DNA from: Lachnospiraceae bacterium MD308
GTDB taxonomy: Bacteria; Bacillota; Clostridia; Lachnospirales; Lachnospiraceae
DNA: 64,000 nt
Direction: 5' to 3'
Assembly: GCA_000403475.2 (NCBI GenBank)
Contig: KE159795.1
Coordinates: 1,681,058-1,745,057, forward strand
This document shows positions 60,393 through 64,000 of the stretch, one piece after another (the stretch's first letter is position 1; every line of letters begins with the position of its first letter). The position numbers and the translations under genes were made by a program. The notes beneath the pieces were generated by a model. That model ran no database searches and was not told where the DNA came from. It was given only the letters and a program-made list of their open reading frames with translations.

Positions 60393-62018
60393 TTAGTTGT
60401 ATAATTTCCTGAATTCCGTAGGCGTGACCCCGGTAAGTTTCTTAAACAGCCGCGAAAAATATTTAATATCCGAGTATCCTACCGCATAAGAAATATCCTC
60501 CACCGTATTTTCCGTATTTAAAAGCAGGTTTTTTGCATTGTCAATACGTATCTTCTTCAAGTATTCCGAAAAATTCATATCCGTCTCTTTCTTAAACATA
60601 CTTGAGAAATAAGTTGCATTAAACCCGATTTCCTTACTTACAATCTCAAGAGTCAGCGGCTTGTAATAATTGTCACTGATATATCTTTTCGCAATCCTTA
60701 TGGGCCTTGCCTCGACATACTTTTTCTCCGCAATCCAGTGCATAAGAGAATTTACGATATACTCTGTAAGATAATCCATCGCCCTGTCTATGGAACCGAA
60801 CAGCTCCAGATTCCTCTTAAGCTCCGCGTACTGGTCGGGAATGGATATATTATAACTGTGCACCCCAAAATAAAACAACGTCAGAATCTCCCTGTACACA
60901 TCCACCACAACCGTTCCGTCCTTTGCCGCGCTTTTTTGCAGCGCCCCGCATATAAGCTCCAGCTCTTTTCTTATATTGTCAATGTCCATAATCTCTATAT
61001 AGTTTAAAAACCGTTTTTTAAATGTATTGTCAATATAATTTTTTGCACTGTCCGTATCCGCCCTGTTTTCGCCCTCCTCCCGCTCTTCCTTCTTAAGCAG
61101 GAAATCATCTGCAAAATAGAACCGATCCTCCATCGCGGCCCTTGCATCGTCAAAACTTACAAGCACCTGCTGGATGCTTTCGATGCATTTGCCAAGAGCC
61201 AGATATACCGATATCTCATCGAACACATCCTGCAGGCGGATAAGGTCTAATTTGACCTTCTTTAAACGCCGGTGGGTTTGCTTAAGTTCCTCCTTTGTCC
61301 CATTAAAAAGGCCGTAAATCTCTCCGTCTATAATATTCAGCACCGTCTCATTGCAGACATTTTGCAGAGATTCCCTCAGAAGTTCTGCACCCTTCTGCAA
61401 AAGAAGCCTTCTTGTATCCGCATCCTCCTTCCTCTTTACCGGGATAATCTTTACAATCAACGTCTGGTAATACCCCTCGACAAACCTGTAATGATATTCC
61501 GCATTAATCTTCTCGCATATGAAAAATCCCCCGAACTTTTCCGGTCGTTTCAGCAGGTCTTCTAAAAGGCTGCGTTTCACCTTCTCCTCATTCTCCTCTA
61601 ATTTTTTCTGGACATCCTCCCATTTCCTTGCGTCCCGAATCTCTTCCTTATACCTGTCCAGAATCTTCTTAAGCGTTGCCATCAGGTCTTTCTTCCGGAT
61701 TGGTTTCAGCAGATAATCTTCCACCCCATACCTGATGGCATTCTGGGCATAATCAAACTGGCTGTACCCGCTGATAATCACAATATGCATATTCGGATAC
61801 AGCACCTTCGCTTTCTGGATCAGCTCCATCCCGTCACAGCCGGGCATCCGGATATCCGTAATCATCAGGTTCACCGTATTGTTCTGAATAAACCTGTACG
61901 CAGATATCCCGTCATTGACAACGCCCGCAATCTCAAACCCCAATGACTCCCAGTCAATCAGGTTCACGATTAGCTGACATACCTTCTTCTCATCATCCGC
62001 AATCAATACCTTTAACAT
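60393..62018 (-). CDS. YesN-type response regulator with AraC output domain
   Basis: A 541-aa regulator. The receiver domain (VLIADDEKKVC acidic pair, MITDIRMPGCDG phosphoacceptor Asp, YLLKPIRKKDL conserved Lys) covers 1-120, a coiled and helical middle region 130-435, and the C-terminal AraC-type double helix-turn-helix 440-541 (LTLEIVSKEIGFNATYFSSM and TVEDISYAVGYSDIKYFSRL, then KLTGVTPTEFRKLYN). AAGGA lies just upstream of ATG 62018, close to the start. It likely activates the RbsABC-like operon at 54715. Confidence 0.88.
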   Translation of the reverse strand: MLKVLIADDEKKVCQLIVNLIDWESLGFEIAGVVNDGISAYRFIQNNTVNLMITDIRMPGCDGMELIQKAKVLYPNMHIVIISGYSQFDYAQNAIRYGVEDYLLKPIRKKDLMATLKKILDRYKEEIRDARKWEDVQKKLEENEEKVKRSLLEDLLKRPEKFGGFFICEKINAEYHYRFVEGYYQTLIVKIIPVKRKEDADTRRLLLQKGAELLRESLQNVCNETVLNIIDGEIYGLFNGTKEELKQTHRRLKKVKLDLIRLQDVFDEISVYLALGKCIESIQQVLVSFDDARAAMEDRFYFADDFLLKKEEREEGENRADTDSAKNYIDNTFKKRFLNYIEIMDIDNIRKELELICGALQKSAAKDGTVVVDVYREILTLFYFGVHSYNISIPDQYAELKRNLELFGSIDRAMDYLTEYIVNSLMHWIAEKKYVEARPIRIAKRYISDNYYKPLTLEIVSKEIGFNATYFSSMFKKETDMNFSEYLKKIRIDNAKNLLLNTENTVEDISYAVGYSDIKYFSRLFKKLTGVTPTEFRKLYN

Positions 62019-62118
62019 TCCTTAATTTACTCCAGTTCTTTTAACTTCTCTGCTTCCTCCCTAAGTTTATCATAAACACAATCAAATTAATAGTAGCCCT
62101 TGGCTGTCTTTGCTCTGC

Positions 62119-62159
62119 AAAAAATAAGACACATCAGACTTCTACATCCGATATGTCCT
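62119..62159 (-). terminator. Terminator of the 39-aa ORF
   Basis: On the minus strand AGGACATATC pairs with GATGTGTCTT (with G-U), followed by ATTTTTTG. It lies about 45 bases past the 39-aa ORF stop. Confidence 0.6.
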
Positions 62160-62204
62160 ACACATATTTATAATTTTCTTAATCACAACCATGAAATGCC
62201 AAAA

Positions 62205-62324
62205 TTAAGTTAGGCAAATTACTATTATATAAGCTACTTTTTCACACTCTATTAATTCCACTGGCAACATGCCAGTCACCTCATCATCATTGTCGTAAGA
62301 ATCTCCTGTTTTTATATTTTGCAT
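62205..62324 (-). CDS. Small ORF of 39 residues, unknown function
   Basis: Reads MQNIKTGDSYDNDDEVTGML then PVELIECEKVAYIIVICLT. ACAGGAAG lies upstream of ATG 62324, TATAAT is at about 62348-62343, and a terminator follows, so promoter, ribosome binding site and terminator are all present for this short frame. Acidic first half, hydrophobic end (VAYIIVICLT). I do not recognise it; a small membrane-interacting peptide or an uncharacterised small protein is possible. It has no homologue elsewhere in the window. Confidence 0.45.
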   Translation of the reverse strand: MQNIKTGDSYDNDDEVTGMLPVELIECEKVAYIIVICLT

Positions 62325-62511
62325 AACTTCCTGTTATGATAAAATTATACACAATAAAACACCATTTAAAACCAAAAGTGGCGAAGCACAATAAAATAAT
62401 AGCTCTCGTCAGCAATCAATTTGCCGGGAAATCAGCTTGCTAATTTTTATCCCAGATGTTAGTATAAAATTATAAAATATAATTTTTAAGCAGAATGAGA
62501 GGCGACAGCAG
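62325..62511. other. Gene-free stretch upstream of the decayed nuclease gene
   Basis: About 190 bases, A/T-rich, holding the presumed promoter of the 39-aa ORF (minus strand) and that of the nuclease pseudogene (plus strand, TATAAAAT-like sequence near 62475). I see nothing else. Confidence 0.4.
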
Positions 62512-63555
62512 GTGACAGATATTCTTGAAACAGTGAGTATCAAGTGGCATCCCGGATTTTATGGCGCGGCAGAACTTGAGTTTTTATCAAACAAGGACGC
62601 GCTCGAATTTCAGAGGGAATTTAACCTGAGTAAAGAACCTATTCGGATGGATTTGCTGATTATCAAAAAGCTTGCAGATATCAGGACGAAAAATGAACTT
62701 GGACATATTTTCAAGAAATTTAATGTCATCGAATTTTCCCGCTGATGAGCTTACAATCTCTATTTTCAGGGAATCCTATCCGAGAGAAATGTTTGAGGCA
62801 ATGAAAGATTGGGGGCTGGAAATTAATGAGCATTACCCTCAGTAAACAAAGGAACACACGGTCGGAGAAGAACCAATTTTTGCTCCTGCTGCGTTGCTTT
62901 CCTTCCGCGTACGTCCAGTACGCGTCAGCCAAGCGCCTTGCAGGAACAAAAATTGGTTTCTTTCCGACTCTACGACCCTGACCATAGATATTTGGGCGAT
63001 TTTCAAGGCGGACGATTGAGGCGTACTGGACGTACGACGATTGAGGACAACGCAGAAAATCACCCAAATATCATGGTTCAGGGCGTGTATTCCTTTGTTC
63101 ACTGAGGGTATCCAGGCATATACTATATCAGCGGAAAGCGCATGCCTTTTGATACCCAGATTGTAGTGACAAAGCAGCTTAGGAAAGAAACACATCGTGC
63201 ATTGCGTATTTTATCGAAACATGTGAATGAAGATGATGTCAGGGCATTTATCGAAGATGCAGCACAAATGTCTGAACCCGGAGACAGAAACAATGTAGAT
63301 GCGGTTCTTCAGGTCAGCGTTTCCGCAAACAAAGATATTTATGAAGCAATAAGGAGGTGCGATAAAGCTATGTGTGATGCATTAAGGGAACTTATGAAAG
63401 AAGACTTCGAAAAGCAAGAACAAGAAACCAAACAGGAAATATTACTCGCAACAATTAAAAATCTGATGGACACCATGAAGTGGACTGCTGAACAGGCCAT
63501 GACAGCTATGAAAATCCCTGATGCCGACAAGGGAAAATATATTGCAAAATTGTGA
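62512..63555 (+). pseudogene. Decayed PD-(D/E)XK (Rpn-like) nuclease gene, split by MITE
   Basis: The first part, from GTG 62512, reads TVSIKWHPGFYGAAELEFLS then EPIRMDLLIIKKL and ends after NVIEF at TGA 62745. A deletion of about 40 codons and a frame change follow, then PADELTISIFRESYPREMFE up to NEH at 62833. The 273-bp MITE is inserted there. Past it the frame resumes as YPGIYYISGKRMPFDTQIVV and goes on to DADKGKYIAKL (stop 63555). So the gene is broken three ways. The MITE insertion, taken alone, is cleanly reversible: removing it and one TA gives EHYPGIYY. Confidence 0.82.
62836..63108. mobile_element. 273-bp MITE, copy 2
   Basis: Same length as copy 1 at 22925-23197, with two substitutions that I could find. 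Flanked by TA on both sides. Terminal inverted repeats CCCTCAGTAAACAAAGGAAC and, inverted, CCCTCAGTGAACAAAGGAAT. Two internal hairpins. The near identity implies recent movement. Confidence 0.88.
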
Positions 63556-63654
63556 TAATCTATTCATATCCTTAATGACCAAATGGCCTCTTTATCCACT
63601 GAGGATAACAAGATACAAGAAGCGGATATCTCTTAACAATAACTCGTGATTCTA

Positions 63655-63697
63655 AACTGCCCCGAAGTCCAAAACAGGCTTCAGGGCAGTTATTTTA
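63655..63697. terminator. Bidirectional terminator
   Basis: AACTGCCCCGAAG pairs with CTTCAGGGCAGTT, followed by ATTTT on the plus strand. Between the decayed nuclease gene and the Ig-like protein gene. Confidence 0.78.
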
Positions 63698-63709
63698 AGA
63701 GCTGCTGTA

Positions 63710-64000
63710 TTATTTGATTTTAATTACTACCGTTTTTTTCTTCCCGCTTCCGTCTGTTGCCATAGCGGTAATCTTTACTTTCTTACCCTTTCCCGTCTTT
63801 AGCGCTTTTACTTTGCCGGAACTGCTTACGGTTGCATATTTTTTATTGCTGCTTGTCCATTTCACCTTTTTATTTGCTTTCTTTGCAGCCGACACTTTAG
63901 CTTTCAATTTCAGGGTTTTTCCTGCTTTCACAGATTTCTTCCCGGAGACGGCTATTCTCTTTACCGCGCCTTTCATGGACGTTATCTTGTAAGTCGCTTT
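63710..64000 (-). CDS. Partial surface protein, C-terminal Ig-like (Big2) domain
   Basis: 97 codons, open to the right edge; only the C-terminus is present. Sequence such as AVSGKKSVKAGKTLKLKAKV and KVKWTSSNKKYATVSSSGKV is a Big2-type Ig-like repeat, very Lys-rich and ending KKTVVIKIK. It is similar in type to the tail of the M26-like protease (ends KVKVTTK). The N-terminal part with the functional domain is outside the window. It is presumably a secreted or surface protein. Confidence 0.78.
   Translation of the reverse strand, partial: KATYKITSMKGAVKRIAVSGKKSVKAGKTLKLKAKVSAAKKANKKVKWTSSNKKYATVSSSGKVKALKTGKGKKVKITAMATDGSGKKKTVVIKIK

Noticed and set aside
1..64000. CRISPR array or prophage
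   Set aside because: No regularly spaced repeat arrays and no phage structural, packaging or integrase genes were seen; mobile content is limited to IS110, a group II intron and MITEs.

Overview
The window looks like a chromosomal segment of a gut-type Lachnospiraceae/Clostridia bacterium (Gram-positive, moderate G+C). The signs are AGGAGG-type ribosome binding sites, agr/LytTR and YesM/YesN-type regulators, a Clo7bot-type radical-SAM peptide locus, a Clostridia-style ABC-3C defence operon, and a group II intron, IS110 and MITE content typical of that family. This assignment is an inference from gene content; no ribosomal marker is present.

Region 1 (1-2650) is an ABC-three-component (ABC-3C) defence operon whose SMEK-type effector gene carries a one-base frameshift. 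Region 2 (2.7-20 kb) is the most interesting part. It holds a quorum-sensing island: an agr system (AgrC/AgrA kinase-regulator pair, AgrB peptidase and a small AgrD that uses Ser instead of Cys), an extracytoplasmic-type sigma/anti-sigma pair, a secreted small protein, a peptide exporter, and a radical-SAM peptide maturation operon (CcpM-like maturase, TIGR04066-like protein, ACP-related protein, a 5-Cys precursor peptide, small membrane proteins). Next to these is a BceAB-like resistance transporter. Four promoters share one architecture (TGTCA, 21 bp, TATAT) and lie before the agr kinase/regulator operon, the peptide operon, the secreted protein and the resistance operon, so I infer they form the LytTR regulon. 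The resistance operon also has a MerR-type promoter (19-bp spacer) and a PadR-type promoter, each matching the autoregulatory promoter of the membrane-bound MerR gene or the PadR gene at the right edge of the island.

Region 3 (20-32.6 kb) has a tRNA-Lys, a truncated aminotransferase, a broken XRE regulator, a Schlafen-type ATP-binding protein interrupted by a 273-bp MITE, a truncated YyaL-like protein, and an AraC-controlled sugar ABC transporter with a GH127 arabinofuranosidase. Region 4 (32.7-44.7 kb) has an LTA-synthase-like protein, an ATC hydrolase/AbgB-fragment/ProC run, a secreted M26-like metalloprotease, an M24 peptidase with an MFS transporter, and an XRE regulator. Region 5 (44.7-48.2 kb) is an AAA/PD-(D/E)XK gene split by an IS110-family element. 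Region 6 (48.2-62.4 kb) is a polyol or sugar operon (RbsABC-like transporter, zinc dehydrogenase, DhaKL kinase) with its YesMN-type two-component system and a catalytically dead RbsA-like protein. A DUF3990/DUF3791 pair and a group II intron sit between them. Region 7 (62.5-64 kb) is a decayed PD-(D/E)XK gene holding the second MITE copy, then the tail of an Ig-like (Big2) surface protein cut by the window edge.

The agr-controlled peptide island, with its promoter family and stacked three-regulator promoter, is my best candidate for an undescribed integrated system. Functions come from reading motifs; no database search was run.
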